Below are positions 10,749 to 23,280 of a stretch of 64,000 bases of DNA, piece by piece; within the stretch, counting starts at the first letter, position 1; every line of letters begins with the position of its first letter. The stretch is from Hydrangea macrophylla (Eukaryota; Streptophyta; Magnoliopsida; Cornales; Hydrangeaceae), in contig CM066992.1 of NCBI GenBank assembly GCA_033977485.1, positions 104,457,450 to 104,521,449 on the forward strand. Reading direction: 5' to 3'. Under the pieces are notes generated by a model that did no database searches, was not told the DNA's origin, and saw only the letters and a list, made by a program, of their open reading frames with translations. Made by a program: the position numbers and the translations under genes.

Positions 10749-13700
10749 TGTAGACACCCCATTTTTTCGACTATTAGATTTAGGAGACCCATAGCTTGGT
10801 GATTCACGATGATCGTAAAAGACTCAAAAAGGACTCCCCGAAGTTAATTCTATCTCTCAAAATACTCAGGAAATGGTACGGGTGACAAAAATGCCCCTGA
10901 AAGCCCAAACACTCCTAAATTTGGACCAAATGTTCTGGAAACACGCTACGTCGTAAGAAAAGTAATAAAAGAGTTTTAAAGCAAAACCAGATGAAATCGT
11001 CGGCTCCCAGAGACCCCCGGAAGTCCCGGAAGTTCCCGGAAAGTCCCTGTTGACCGGTTTGACCAGGTTTGACCAGGGTTTGACCAAAGTCAACCAAAAT
11101 TGCCCAAAAGTTCCGAGATCATGCTAGATCATGTGAAAAGTACTAAAATGAGTTTCAAAAGAAAAACATACAAAAACATCAGCTCCTGTGAGTTCCCGGA
11201 GGTTCCCAGAACTTCCTGGAGGTCCCTAATTTGACCGGTTTGACCAAAAGTTGACTTTATAACCGGAGCACCGTATCATTTTTCAAACATTTTTCATGGA
11301 TACTAGAGGTCAATAGCTTTCCAATGGTATATCGCATGTAATTTCTGGATTTAAAACGGATTTATTACAAATTTCCAAAGGTAAAAAAAGGCGATCAAAT
11401 CGGCTTTTATTGCGAATACCGCAAAACTTTTCAAAGTGACCTATCTCCAAACTAATTTTTTTTATAGAAATTACACTCCTTTACCTTTCCAATGGTATAT
11501 CACAACCTCAGTTTGGAGTTCGTGCGCATTTTCTGTGAATTTCAGATGAAATAGGGCCCTTTTGCGAATACCGGAACCTCTGGGGGCCTAAAAAGAATTA
11601 TCCATACATCTGAGGAGCAGTGCCGCCCGCGGCACTGGCCCATTGCCGCCGCGGCACTCTCACCCAGAATTGTCTATTTTTTTAATTTTGATTGGGGGTC
11701 CAAATTGATTAATTAGAAAGCAAAACGACGTAGTTCTATGTTCATAGATGTTTGGGACCAATGGGAGTACTTCTTAAACCCCAAAACCACCCAAATTGTC
11801 CTATATAAATCCCCTTGACTTCTGATTTTGGAGGTGTCAAATGAAAGCTTAGAAAAGTTGCAGAGAGAAAGTTGTAGAGATAAGGTTAGAATAGAAAGAA
11901 AAGAAGCTTTCTTCTTTGATTTTCAAACAAGAAAGTGAGTTCTAAACTTTGTTTTTTACTTCATTACTCCTATTTACTTCACATTTAATACACCCAACCA
12001 CAATTTTAGTGAGTATTTATGAGAAAGGAAGCTACTTCCATGTCCAAAGTCACATATATGAGTGAAACACCAAGCTACAAGTCCAAAATCATCATGAACA
12101 TCATCTATTGATTGCTATTTACATGCTTGTTTATATATTTGTTCATCTCTTCTTCCCCCATTTCTTTTTATTTTTCTTTGTTTACTTACTAGTTCATCAT
12201 CATCTAGATGATGACATGAAGTTTGAGGTAAGTGAATCCTTATGGTTAGTAGCTCTTGACCTCAAAAACATGTTTGATAGATGATGATCATAACTTCAAT
12301 ACATTCCTATGTATTCTTGAAGTTATTTCCAAAATAAAACAACCCTTTCCAACAATCTTGGAGGTTCTTAAAATGAGTTGGATTTTGACATTACATGTGG
12401 TTTTAATCTTCTTTTAGTGTTGGAAATGTGCTTTCAAAACCCCCATTTCAAAACCCCTCTAAAACCCCAATATTTGGATTCCAAGAAATAAACCTTGTTT
12501 TCCTCAAAAAAAAAATCTTCAAAACAGTGAGTTATTTGACTTCAAAGAATTATTCTGAGTTCAATACTCAACATATGAATGTAAGACCACTTGTAAAGTC
12601 TTCCTAACTCATTAGAGAATACCCATGATTTTTGGTTTGACTTGAGAACACTTGGAAGGGGTCCATTTTTGCCCAAACATTCTTTCCAAACATTCTGTCC
12701 TTGCTGTCACAGCAACTTGGTTGACCTTGAACTTGTTTTCCAGACAACTTTTCCAAAACGTGTGGTCCCTACTTATTTTTATCTTAAACTTAAATGTCTT
12801 AGGAAACTTTTTGTATAATATGGGTCTCTAAATGTGTTTATTTCATTTTCAAAGATTTTTCTACATTTCAGTCGACAGTACGGATTCTGTTTCTGAGTAA
12901 CCTCCCTTGTTTATATGATTTCTCCCAATATGTGATAGTTATTGAAGTTTAGATTTTTGGGTTGTGTTCTAGACACAATAAGGATGAGCTCCATAAAAAA
13001 TCATGAACTAGAAACATTTCTACCCCCACTTTACCATTTTTGCAAGATGAGCTCACTATTCTGTCCACTATTCACAGCAAGTGTGTTTTAACTTTAATTC
13101 TTTCATTTGATGCCTATATGCAATCCAAATTAGCTCATGTCTTAGGAAGTAGTTCATAATACATTTGTACATATCCTATGATGATTTCCTTCATACATCC
13201 ATGCATATTTTAAACTTCTAAGTCACTTTAAAAAATCCATGAACACAAACACACACAACCTTTGCACATTTTAGGATCATACATTGCATCCATGCAAGAT
13301 TTAGAGTTTTAATGACTCCTAATCTAAGAAGATTATAAGGAATAAACTTGATCACATGTTCATGCTCCCCCTCGATCAAATCTTCCTTTCTCATCCGTCC
13401 CGGGGATTGAGAAATCTTCTTTCTTTCAAGAATTAACATGCATCATGCTAGCTTTCTAAGCATTCTTTGATTTCTTTGATAATTTGTTCCAAGAACAATC
13501 CATGTCCCCTTTAGATTAGGAAAACTTGATTACTTGATATATGGTTAGACGATTTTTTTTAGGTTTATTTGTGTGATCTTTCACTTTTACATTGTGTGAT
13601 ATTTGGCTTAGATCGTGTGAATGATATCTTATCTTTTGATCTTCCATTTCAGGTTTCTTATGAGATGTAATATACTACCATAGTATTAAATGTCGAACAA

Positions 13701-13997
13701 AACATAGTATAAGATGATTATTTGGATGATAATTGAGGCCCGTCGAGAGACTGGGCGAGTTGAGGGTATTTTAGTCGCGACAAGGCTCCTTCCTCTCTCG
13801 TACCAAAACCCCGAGCAAGTTCTTTGGTTATGAAGGGCCGGTGCCCTTCATCCGTTTGGGTGAGTCAAATTGGATTTCTTGGTTCCCTAAAGACCAAGTG
13901 GCGACTCTGTATTTGTTTTCAACAGGCCTTTTCTTTTCTTTTTTTTTCCATAATCAATTTCGAAACAAAAAGGGAAAGCAAATCCCGCGTGTCCACA
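10749..13997 (+). mobile_element. 5' LTR of element C (3249 bp)
   Basis: It starts TGTAGACACCCCATTTTTTC and ends GCGTGTCCACA, just before the primer-binding site. GC words (GTGCCGCCCGCGGCACTGG, 11619-11659) precede a TATA box (TATATAAAT at 11802). The first 418 bp recur at 29393-29810. Several short minus-strand and plus-strand ORFs in it are not conserved and look accidental. Confidence 0.8.
11619..11659. promoter_or_regulatory. GC-rich inverted words upstream of the C LTR TATA box
   Basis: GCAGTGCCGCCCGCGGCACT and TTGCCGCCGCGGCACTC form overlapping inverted words about 145 bp upstream of TATATAAAT (11802). It is shorter than in element A but uses the same vocabulary. Confidence 0.45.
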
Positions 13998-14000
13998 ATC

Positions 14001-14018
14001 TGGCGACTCTGCTGGGGA
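14001..14018 (+). other. Primer-binding site of element C
   Basis: TGGCGACTCTGCTGGGGA lies 3 bp after the LTR end. This TGGCGACTC type is the usual position and form in Ogre/Tat elements. The leader from here to 15259 has no gene. Confidence 0.7.
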
Positions 14019-14626
14019 CTTTATTTTCAAAATAATACAGAGGTTTGACTCATAAGAAGCATCCTTAAAATCATCTTTTTACTGTGTCTGGTTCACCGCA
14101 TTGCACTCTTGCATTCCCCCCTCCGATTGTGTCTGAAACGCGGCGCTGACATTGTTCAGCTCTTGCTGTGCCAGGGCACAAGTCATCGTTGATACTGTAC
14201 CTTCCAAGGTATATCAAAAAGAGTAAAAACCTCCGTACTGTCTCTCTGACGGTATATTGGAACTCTCGTCAACGGACCCCTCTTTGACTAAACCCAACCT
14301 TTGCATATAGATTCCTGTAGAACCTTTCATAAGACTGTTGATTTATCTTTTCAGATAGGACAATGTGATATAACTGTTGTATGCCCTAACGGGGTTACCT
14401 GCGCGGTGTAGACGCTTATGTGGCATAGAACAAAACCTCCTTTTTATGATCCCCAAGGCAATCACTCACATATAATTACATTGAGTTGATCTGCCTAGGC
14501 ACCATGATAAGAATGTCTGCTCTATGTCCGCAAAGATATACACCGCAAACCTTGTTTGTTGGTCCAAAGTCATAGGAGTATGAAAACTTACTAGACAGTA
14601 TGATCACCATCACCTGCCCCCGTCAT

Positions 14627-14893
14627 AAATACCAGTCTCTTCCAGAAGTTCTGTCCAAAATTTCCAAAAATACCCGGATATACCAGAAACTCCCAAAAAC
14701 TCTGTCCGAATTTCCCAGAAATTCTCATAAATACCAGTTTCTTCCAGAAGCTCTGTCCAAAATTTCCAAAAATACCCGCATATACCAAAAACTCCCAAAA
14801 CTTGGTCCGAATTTCCTAGAAATTCTCATAAATACCAGTTTCTCCCAGAAACTCTGCCCAAATTTCCCAAAAATGCCAGAAATTCCTGTTACT
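14627..14893. repeat. 101-bp tandem repeat in the C leader (2.7 copies)
   Basis: The unit starts AATACCAGTTTCTTCCAGAA at about 14628, 14729 and 14831, and contains CTGTCCAAAATTTCC and AAATACCCG. An open frame runs through it, but this is explained by the repeat and not by a recognisable protein. Confidence 0.85.
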
Positions 14894-15259
14894 CCCCGGT
14901 AATCATGCTGGAAGGAAAAGTTAGCACTATATGGTTAGGACCTTATTTGTTTAACTGTTATCTATTAGAAATAAGAGCATCATATAGATTAGGGCTTACA
15001 TCCGTGTGCTTGTCTCATATGCATGCACCATTCCTATCAGTCTGCACGCACTATCTCAGTTAGTCTATACACAAGTCAGTCCACATTTGTTAAACTCACT
15101 GTCTATGTCTATCCAAAGTCGTCACTATCAGAATCTGATACAATCCCCTCAAATCTACAGGTCACTATAGATTCTCAAAGTCAGCAACTGGGATCTTTGT
15201 CCTGGGTCAGAAATTCAGATAATCGTTTGGTCAGAATCAGCCCGCCAAGTTATTTCAGC

Positions 15260-16480
15260 ATGAATCAGGAAGAGTTAGAAAACAAGGTCACCGAATTGGG
15301 AGCCACCATAAGCCAGCAATCCGACAGCCTGGCCCAAGTCCTGAAGTTTATTGAGGAACTGAAACAACAGCGGCAGCAGTATCCCCCTGAGTTCCCACCA
15401 TCACATGGATTTGTACCGCCTCCCGAGAACAATGGAGAAGAAGACTGGTTTCAAGGGGGCCCGCCGCCGGCATATGAGAAAAAGCTCCAAGAGAAAATGG
15501 ACAAAGTTGACAAATTGGAAAGCGTGTTGAGAAAGAGTAAAGGGGTTGATGACTACATGCTAGACCTGGAAGGACTTTTCGAGCCTGTTAAGCTGAAATT
15601 GCCAGAAAACTTCAAGATACCTGCCATTGACCGTTTTGATGGAACTGGAAATCTGAAAAGCCATGTAAAGCTGTGTATGAACATTTTTCAATCGATGGAC
15701 TGCACTCATGAGCACATTGCAATGCTATTCCCACAAACTCTCGCGAAGTCAGCAATGTCATGGTTCCTTACCTTGGAAGCTTCTAAAATTCGGGCATGGG
15801 AAGATATAGTTCGGGTCTTTGTTGATCATTATTCCTACAACCAAGAACTTGATGTCACTATCAGGGATTTGGAGACGACTCGGCAGAACAACAATGAATC
15901 CTTCGCTGCATTTCTGAGCAGATGGAGGAATAAAGTAGCCTAAATGACCCACCGGCCGATTGAGAAAGAACAAGTGAGAATGCTTATCCGAAATCTGCAG
16001 CCACTCTATCATGAGAAACTATTCCATCAATCCATCTCCACCTTCGAGTAGTTGTTTGAAGTTGGAACTCGAATTGAAGACGCCATCAGGGAAGGAAAGA
16101 TCAAAAAGGAAGAGCCTCCGAGTCAGCCGAAAAGACCCAACTACTCCCGGAATCCCCCGGATGTCAATGCCCTTAGCATTCAACCCATGGCATACCCTCC
16201 TAGGCTATACTAACCCCCCAACCAAGCAAACTCCTCTAGTGGCCCTTTCCCGAGAAAGCCTCCTCGCAACTTCGCCAAGTTAGAAATCTCACTCTCCTCA
16301 GCCTTAGACCGTCTCCTCAAAAAGGGCCACCTCCAACTACTCCAGCCTCAAAATTCCCCGCTCCCGCCAAATTGTGATATGACCAAGCACTGCACCTACC
16401 ACCAAGCCCCCGGCCACAACACCGATAATTACATGCGCCTCCGCCATGATATCCAAAACCTCATTGACTAGAATATCATT
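15260..16480 (+). pseudogene. gag of element C (degenerate)
   Basis: The likely start is ATG 15260 (MNQEELENKV), in the frame of a longer ORF from 15023. It has a coiled-coil-like N-terminus, then a proline-rich stretch, then the Tat gag core (FDGTGNLKSHV, WFLTLEASKI, FAAFLSRWRNK). A TAA at 15941 ends the open frame. The same frame continues with RMLIRNLQPLYHEKL, then a TAG in FE*LFEVGTRIEDAI, and later a Cys/His stretch (TKHCTYHQAPGHNTDNY) near 16380-16430. Several stops replace expected Gln codons. The capsid precursor cannot be made intact. Confidence 0.8.
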
Positions 16481-16731
16481 GAGCCACCTCCAAAGCAACC
16501 CATATCACTCAAAATCCTCTACCAAGCCACCAAAATATCAGCCTCATTGAGTCCAACCTTGTATCCTTTGACCCTTCTACCCTCATAATCCCCTTAGGAC
16601 AACCTTTACCCCCCATTGACATCCCGGATTCTGTGGGAATTCATCTGATTGAAGGGGAGGATGATAAATGGCAGTAATAGCTAGATGATGAGCAAGATCT
16701 ATTCTTCCTGGAAGAACATGATCTAGGGGCA

Positions 16732-17832
16732 GTGGACCTCAAATGGTATGATCCCAACAATGAAAGTGATGCCTCTATCTGGAATGAGCCAAAAAAACCA
16801 TTCAAGGGAACGAATTGTGATTGGTTCAAAGAAGATGGGACTGTAGAAGGGCCTACTCCTGTCGAGATCGATCATCTGACTAGATCGGGTCATCATTATC
16901 AGCCTCCGCAGCCTGTCACTGAAGCCATGGGACTAGTCAAAGATAAGGGGAAGGGTAAAATGGATGAGATCATCGAAGAGGATAATGAGTTGATAAAATA
17001 GTTGAAGAAAACCTAAGCACATCTCTTGATGTGGGACATCATGGTGACATCCTACAAGCATAGGCAAGCCATGTTGAATGCCTTAGATAGAATTGAGGTC
17101 CCCATCGACGCCGCACTGGAAGATATGGTGGCTTTCTTGGGCGCGCTCACCCCTGTCCCAATCATTACCTTTTCTGATGAAGACCTACCGCCAGAAGGGT
17201 CTGCAGATAACAAAGCTTTGTACATTACTGTTGGATGCAAGGGGCAACAAGTGCCATTCTGTTTGGTCAATAAAGGTTCTGCCTTAAATGTCTACGCTCT
17301 AAGGACCGCCACCACTTTGGGAGTCAACATCTTGGACATCACTCCATCTGTCCAATCCGTGAGGGCTTATGATAACACCAAGAGGACTGTGATGGGGACT
17401 GTCTCCCTTCAAATTCAAGTGGGTTCTTTTGTCTGCACTGAACTCTTCTAAGTCATGGATATCCCTATCTTATTCAATTTGCTGATTGGGAGACCTTGGC
17501 TGCATGTCAACAAAGCTGTATCATCCACCGTGCACCAAATGATCAAGTACATTCATGAAAAAAAGGTAAAAATCATCTTCGGTAATAGTTGGGAAAATGA
17601 AGCCTTCCCAAGCTACGCTCCCGTCTTTGAAATCCAAATACCTGAACTAGAAGAAGGAAAAATTAGAGGATTCTTCATGGAAGAGGTCCACATGATTGGT
17701 GATGAAGACAGGTTCCCTGAAATCCACTCTGCAGTTGTCAACATCGTTCGCAGGATGAACTACTTCGCGAGAATGGGATTGGGCCGACGTCAGCAAGGGA
17801 TCCGCGAGTTCCCTCAGATCAAAGGGCAATAA
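16732..17832 (+). pseudogene. Protease region of element C
   Basis: The region from about 17026 holds the Tat-type aspartic protease: PPEGSADNKALYITV, then VNKGSALNVY, then LIGRPWLH (about 17485). In the family the catalytic motif is an Asp followed by (N/T)GS. Here that Asp is Asn (codon AAT at 17269-17271), so catalysis is lost even without the stop at 17449. Stops at about 16999 and 17014 and the TAA at 17449 replace expected Gln codons. The protease would mature Gag-Pol. Confidence 0.7.
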
Positions 17833-17900
17833 GGCATTTTAGGTTGGGGTACAAGCCCACTGAAGAAGACATCGAGCTACAAAGGCCATAGAAGAAGAGA

Positions 17901-19490
17901 GTGAGGAGTCTCCCACCATACCGCAAGACCTTGAATGGGCAATTCATCAAAGAAGGGGATGATTTTCCCTATTTTGGGTTCCCCGAACCTTGGATCCATC
18001 AAACCACTGAAAAAGGCACCCCGGGCTTGAAATCTTCACTGACTGTGAAAGACCCCCCTATCAAGATCCGTTCTATCCAGAAAAAGCTGTCAAAACCCCA
18101 GAGGAAGATTGGTTGAAATACCTGGACACTGCAGCTATCAAAAAGATGTGGGAAGAACTTGCTGAAGAAAAGGAAGGAAAGAGGGCCAAGAGCCAAGATG
18201 ATCAGATCATACCAACTGAGGAGGGTCTGAACAACCAGGATGTAGAGTCGTCTGTCTGTGTCTCCCTATCCCCTGTTCCCCCGGAGTTTGTACTTCCAAT
18301 TATCGAGTCTGTATCAAAGTTGGCTGCTGTAAGCCCACCGCTGTCTGATGTAATCACTCCACCTATCATGAATGAAATGAAAGACAATTCTGCTTGCTCC
18401 TCTGTGTCTAATAGTTGTGAATGCACAGATCCCTCTGAGGATCTCCCAATTGAACTAAAACAACTAATTGAAAAGCCACCTGCTTATGAAATAACCGAAG
18501 ATAGTTTATTGATTAATCTAGGTGAAATAGATAATCAACAAATTGTGCAAATTGGCTCAACGCTTAATGAAGAAGAAAAAGAAAAGCTAACCCTTTTACT
18601 AAAGAATTCAAAGATGTTTTTGCTTGGTCTTACGAAGACATGCCTGGGGTCGATCCCAACATCGTCCAACACCATATTCCCCTTCTTCCCAATTCTAAAC
18701 CCGTCAAGCAAAAACTTAGGCGCATGAGACCAGAATGGGCACTCAAGGTCAAAGAAGAGGTAGAAAAATAGTTCAGGGCAGGGTTCATCATTGTTACAGA
18801 GTATCCGGAATGGGTTGCCAACATCGTGCCAGTCCCTAAGAAGGATGGAAAAGTTAGCGTGTGCGTCGACTTCCGTGATCTAAACAAAGCCAGTCCAAAG
18901 GATGACTTCCCACTTCCTCACATTGATGTTTTAGTGGATAACACCATGAGACATGAGTTACTGTCATTCATGGATGGTTTCTCAGGGTACAATCAGATTC
19001 TAATGGCTCCAGAAGACCAGGAAAAGATGACATTCACCATGCCATGGGGGACCTACTGTTACAGGGTAATGCCTTTGGGACTCAAGAATGCTGGAGCAAC
19101 CTATCAAAGAGCTGCTATAACTTTGCTGCATGATATGATTCACAAAGAAGTAGAGGTATACGTGGATGACATGATCGTGAAATCCAAGGATAGAGAAGGA
19201 CACTTGTTAGCGTTGGAGAAATTCTTTGAAAGGTTGTGCAAATATAAGATGAGATTGAATCCAAATAAATGCACCTTTGGTGTAATCTCTGGGTAGCTTC
19301 TGGGTTTTCTCATCACACAAAGAGGGATAGAAGTGGACCCCTCCAAAATCAAGGCAATCCTGGAAATGTCACCGCCGCAGAATGAGAAAGAAGTGCGAGG
19401 GTTTCTCTGGAGGATCCAATTCATCAGCCTCTTCATCTCCAAGCTCATAACTACATGTGATCCCTTGTTCTGACTGCTGAAGAAAGGAGA
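17901..19490 (+). pseudogene. Reverse transcriptase of element C
   Basis: Linker (LNEEEKEKLTLLLKN, about 18575), then RT: VPKKDGKVSVCVDFRDLN (from 18829), FMDGFSGYNQI, PWGTYCYRVMPLGLKNAGAT and the catalytic YVDD (about 19158-19169), which is intact. A frameshift lies near 18615 in the linker, a stop at about 18770, and a TAG at 19294 ends the open frame after CTFGVISG. The remaining thumb follows in fragments. Sequence character is that of Tat/Ogre RT. Confidence 0.8.
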
Positions 19491-19529
19491 AAAGTTCTAA
19501 TGGGATGGCCAATGCCAAGTCGCCTTCGA

Positions 19530-20126
19530 CAAAATAAAAACCTACCTCCAAAAACCACCCGTCTTTTCGCCACCTATCCCTCATAAGCCTTTGCTTCTTT
19601 ACCTATCCGTCTCCGAAAATGTCATGGGTTGCATGCTGGCCCAAGAAGGAGAAGAAAGCCACTCCGAAAAAGCCATATATTACCTTAGCAAGAGGATGAC
19701 TGGGTATGAGCTCAACTACTCTACCCTCGAGAAAACATGTTGGGCCTTGGTTTGGTGCACTCGCCGACTGAGGCACTACATGCTAGCCTTTCCGGTTGTG
19801 CTCATGTCCCGCATGGATCCTCTAAAATATCTCCTTGAAAAACCCGCCCTGACCGGTCGTATATCCCGTTGGTTACTTCTACTGTCTGAATTTGATATCA
19901 AGTACGTCACAAGCAAATCGGTAAAAGGGAGAACTATAGCTGAGCATCTTGCTGAACACGCCATTGATTCTGAGGAAAATAGAGATTTCCCATTCCCGGA
20001 CGAGAATATCATGAAAATCAAGGAAGAACAGTGGAAGTTGTACTTCGATGGGGCAGCCAACATGAAGGGATATGGAGTGGGAATGATTCTGGTGTCACCG
20101 AATGGGGACCATACCCCATTGGCAGT
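19530..20126 (+). pseudogene. RNase H and start of archaeal-type RNase H, element C
   Basis: The first RNase H spans about 19590-19960 (LLLYLSVSENVMG, AIYYLSKRM, YELNYSTLEKTCWALVW, RHYMLAF). A second, archaeal-type RNase H begins WKLYFDGAANMKGYGVGMIL (about 20035) and is cut at 20126 by the solo LTR. It resumes at 21647. Two RNase H domains in a row are the diagnostic feature of the Tat lineage. Confidence 0.8.
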
Positions 20127-21641
20127 TGATCGGCGACGAATAGTTGCCGTTTATAGTCCTAAAAATACGCTTTGTTAGCCCATTTCATGTAGTTATTAAG
20201 TGATTTGTAATAATTATTCTATATTTTATAGGTTTTGGAGCTTTAATATGAAAATGCACAAAAATCCAATGATTAGTGGCTTTGGAAGTCATTCTGGGCT
20301 TAAAAGATGATTCTGGTGAAGGATGAATGCAGTAGCAGCCTCGGAAAATTGCATTTTTGACAAGTTATACTTCAGATTTGAGAAATTTCTCCAGAGATAT
20401 AAAATGTAGATCTTTGAGTTACGGACGCGTGGCCGCAAACGGTGAGTCAATACGAGGCCCGAGTCAAACGTTATCACAATTCTACGAAAGTGGTGCAGAG
20501 CAGCGAAAAATCTGAGAAAATTCTGGAAAATGCCCAGGTAGCTGGAGCGACCCGCGCGAGCGACCCTTTGAAAAAGTCAAAGTTGTGTATTTTGAAGCCC
20601 TGAAGAGCCCTGTGCAATCCGAATTGGTTAAATACGTCCAGAAACGTAAAAACAGCAGTTTTAGTGCGAATTGACTTAGGAAAGCTTCCTAAATCCTTCC
20701 AAACTCTATATAAATCCTATTCTAAATCAAATTTAGAGTTAGAAATCATTACACATCATTATACACATCAATATACAGCCATAATATACATTATTTTCGG
20801 CCATTGAAGAGAAGAAAGCAAGGAGAAGAAGAAGAAGAAGACCAAGGATTCCCATGGCCTCCTCCATCAACCTCTTGCTATTCATCAATTCTATGGCCGC
20901 TTAAACCTAGATCTAGGGTTTCAATGAAACCCTAGCCAAGTAATAGGGTTTTATTTATGTATTTCTTTTAGTTTTATTATGTATGGATGATGATTACATG
21001 TTTAGAGGATTTTTTATAATAAAATCGTACTTCTCTTGATTAAATCGTTACTTTCAAAGTTTATTCTTGTCTTAGATCTATTTTGACTGTGATGTGCTTA
21101 ATGATCTATAATTGTTGTGCTTGTATAGATTGTTTACATGTAATGGTGCTTTATTGAATTGTGCTATCGAGTATCCGAATAGTCCATGCCTAGATTAGAC
21201 GGATTATACCACAACCCTAGTTTAGTGTGGGAGAATTCGTGCTAACCGAAGATGGATTATGTTGGTGCTTGAACCATAATTATTTTCTTGACGGAGGAAT
21301 TGGGCTTGTAGCTACAATTCCCCATTATCATCCAACTTAATAATCTAATTGAATGCATAAATATTCCTATTACGACGCTAGTGGTGGATTTGCAATCCTA
21401 GTTTCCTTTAAACATATTTATAAAAACACTTTTAAATCGCTTTCATAATTTAGATTTATTTTATTGTTCTTAGTTTAATTAAATTCAAAATCAAAACTTC
21501 GTTTTCATAATTAATTAGATTTAGGTTTTAAAATTAAGAGTCGTAGTAATTCAATCTCTGTGGGTTCGACCTTTACTTTCACTGCTACAAATCTTTAGAA
21601 AAGTAAAGTAAACTTTTTATATCTTGATATTGACAACATCA
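20127..21641 (+). mobile_element. Solo LTR (1515 bp) inserted in the C RNase H region
   Basis: It starts TGATCGGCGACGAATAG, ends TTGACAACATCA, and is flanked by the 5-bp duplication GCAGT (20122-20126 and 21642-21646). The archaeal RNase H frame is broken exactly here. GC words (GAGCGACCCGCGCGAGCGAC, 20547) precede a TATA box (TATATAAAT at 20707). CTCTGTGGGTTCGACC near the 3' end is a phrase I associate with large plant LTRs, possibly Athila-like. There is no internal region, so it is a solo LTR left by LTR-LTR recombination. Confidence 0.85.
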
Positions 21642-21646
21642 GCAGT

Positions 21647-22080
21647 CAAGCTAAACTATAACTCCACCAACAATACCACTGAGTACGAAGCATGCATTCT
21701 GGGGATGGAAGCCACCTTAGAATTGAAAGTACAGAAATTGGATGTCTTTGGAGATTCAAATTTCATTGTATCACAAGCCAGAGGAGAATGGAAGGTGAAG
21801 GAAGAAAGGTTGAAGCCTTATTATGATCATCTCGATGGCTCAAGAAATGGTTTGATAGTGTAGCATTCTTCTATTTACACAGGGAGGAGAATCAATTGGC
21901 AGATTCATTGGCTACCTTAGCCTCCATGATCAAAATCCCCGTGGGAGTCAAGATGATGCCTCTGGTAATTGAGCAAAGATATGAGCCTTCATTCAGCATG
22001 ATCGCCGCGATCGAAGAAGAAGAGGAAGAAACACCGTGGTACTGAGATGTATAGGAATTTATAGAAAAAGGAACATTTCC
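21647..22080 (+). pseudogene. Archaeal-type RNase H, 3' part, element C
   Basis: It resumes after the solo LTR with NNTTEYEACILGMEATLEL and LDVFGDSNFIVSQARGEW, the catalytic GDS(N) region of aRNase H. A frameshift or stop follows near 21860; the linker to integrase continues in another frame (EENQLADSLATLASMIKIP at about 21884). Confidence 0.75.
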
Positions 22081-22089
22081 CCAAGAATC

Positions 22090-23280
22090 TTCTGAGAAAG
22101 ACAAAAAGGCAATTCAAAGGTTCGCCGCACAATTCATCATCTGTAGAGGTAAGCTGTTGAAGAAAGGGTATAACGGCCACAACTTGACTTATTTGTTCGG
22201 AAAGAGCGCCAGAAGAATGATGGAAGAGATACACGAGGGGTGTGCGGTCCACACATGAATGGTCACATGCTAGCTAAGAAAATCGTAAGGCAAGGGTATT
22301 ATTGGACAACATTAGAGAAAGATTGTAGTGAATACGTGAGAAGGTGCCACAAGTGCCAGATCCATGCAAATATGATGCACATACCGCCGTCTTTACTCTA
22401 TAGTATGACCTCTCCCTGGCCATTCTCGACCTGGGGAATTGATATCATTGGTGAAATTATCCTGAAAGCCTCAAATGGGAATCGGTATATTCTGGTAGCC
22501 ATTGACTACTTCATAAAATGGGTGGAAGCTGCATCTTACACCAAGTTAGGAGCCAATGAAGTGGCCAAGTTCATCAAGAGGAACCTCATCTGTCGCTATG
22601 GAGTTCCCCATGAGATTATTTCGGATAATGGTAGTCATTTCAAAGCAGAGGTCAGGGATCTATTTAAGGAACACAAAATCACCTATCATAAGTCATCATC
22701 GTACAGACCACAGACCAATGGGGCAGTCGAAGGTGCAAATAAGAATGTCAAAACCATACTGCAGAAATCAGCCGATACTTACAAAGATTGGCACAAAAAG
22801 CTACCGTTTACACTTTGGGGATACAGAACATCAATAAGGACGTCTACAGGAGCAACTCCTTATTCACTGGTATATGGGATGGAAGCAGTACTTTCGGTCG
22901 AAATAGAATTACCTTCCCTACGAGTGATGGCGGAATGCGAAATTTCAGAATCTGATTGGTTAAGGGAAAGATACGAAGAGTTGGCACTCATTAACGAAAA
23001 GCGCCTTGCTGCAGCCGACCAAGTCCGGATCTATCAAAAGAGGATAGCTAGTGCCTTTAACAAGAAGGTCCGTCCAAGAAAGATTGTCAAAGGTGATCTT
23101 GTCCTGAAAGAGCTGTGAGCCCTAATCTTTGATCCACGAGGAAAGTTCAAACCCAAATGGGTCGGCCCTTATATCGTCAAAACTATCCTTTCTGGAGGAG
23201 CAACTTACCTCATGGACCTCGACGGGGTCAAATTCAAAGAGCCAATCAACATGGACCGCCTAAAAAAGTACTATGCTTGA
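22090..23280 (+). pseudogene. Integrase of element C
   Basis: Zinc-binding part: HEG...HMNGHMLAKKI and CHKCQIH (near 22220-22365), with a one-base frameshift near 22236 between its two halves. Core: WGIDIIGEI (first Asp, about 22441), SDNGSHF (second Asp, about 22622) and the downstream Glu in AVEGANKNVK (about 22729). The C-terminal part includes RPRKIVKGDLVLKEL, then TGA at 23116 where an Arg codon is expected, then KWVGPYIVKTI and INMDRLKKYYA to a TGA at 23278. It is otherwise well kept and typical of Tat/Ogre. This is the last sense gene of C. Confidence 0.85.

Noticed and set aside
14591..14902. ORFs on both strands in the leader of element C
   Set aside because: Produced by a 101-bp tandem repeat whose length lets frames stay open; no homologue recognised.
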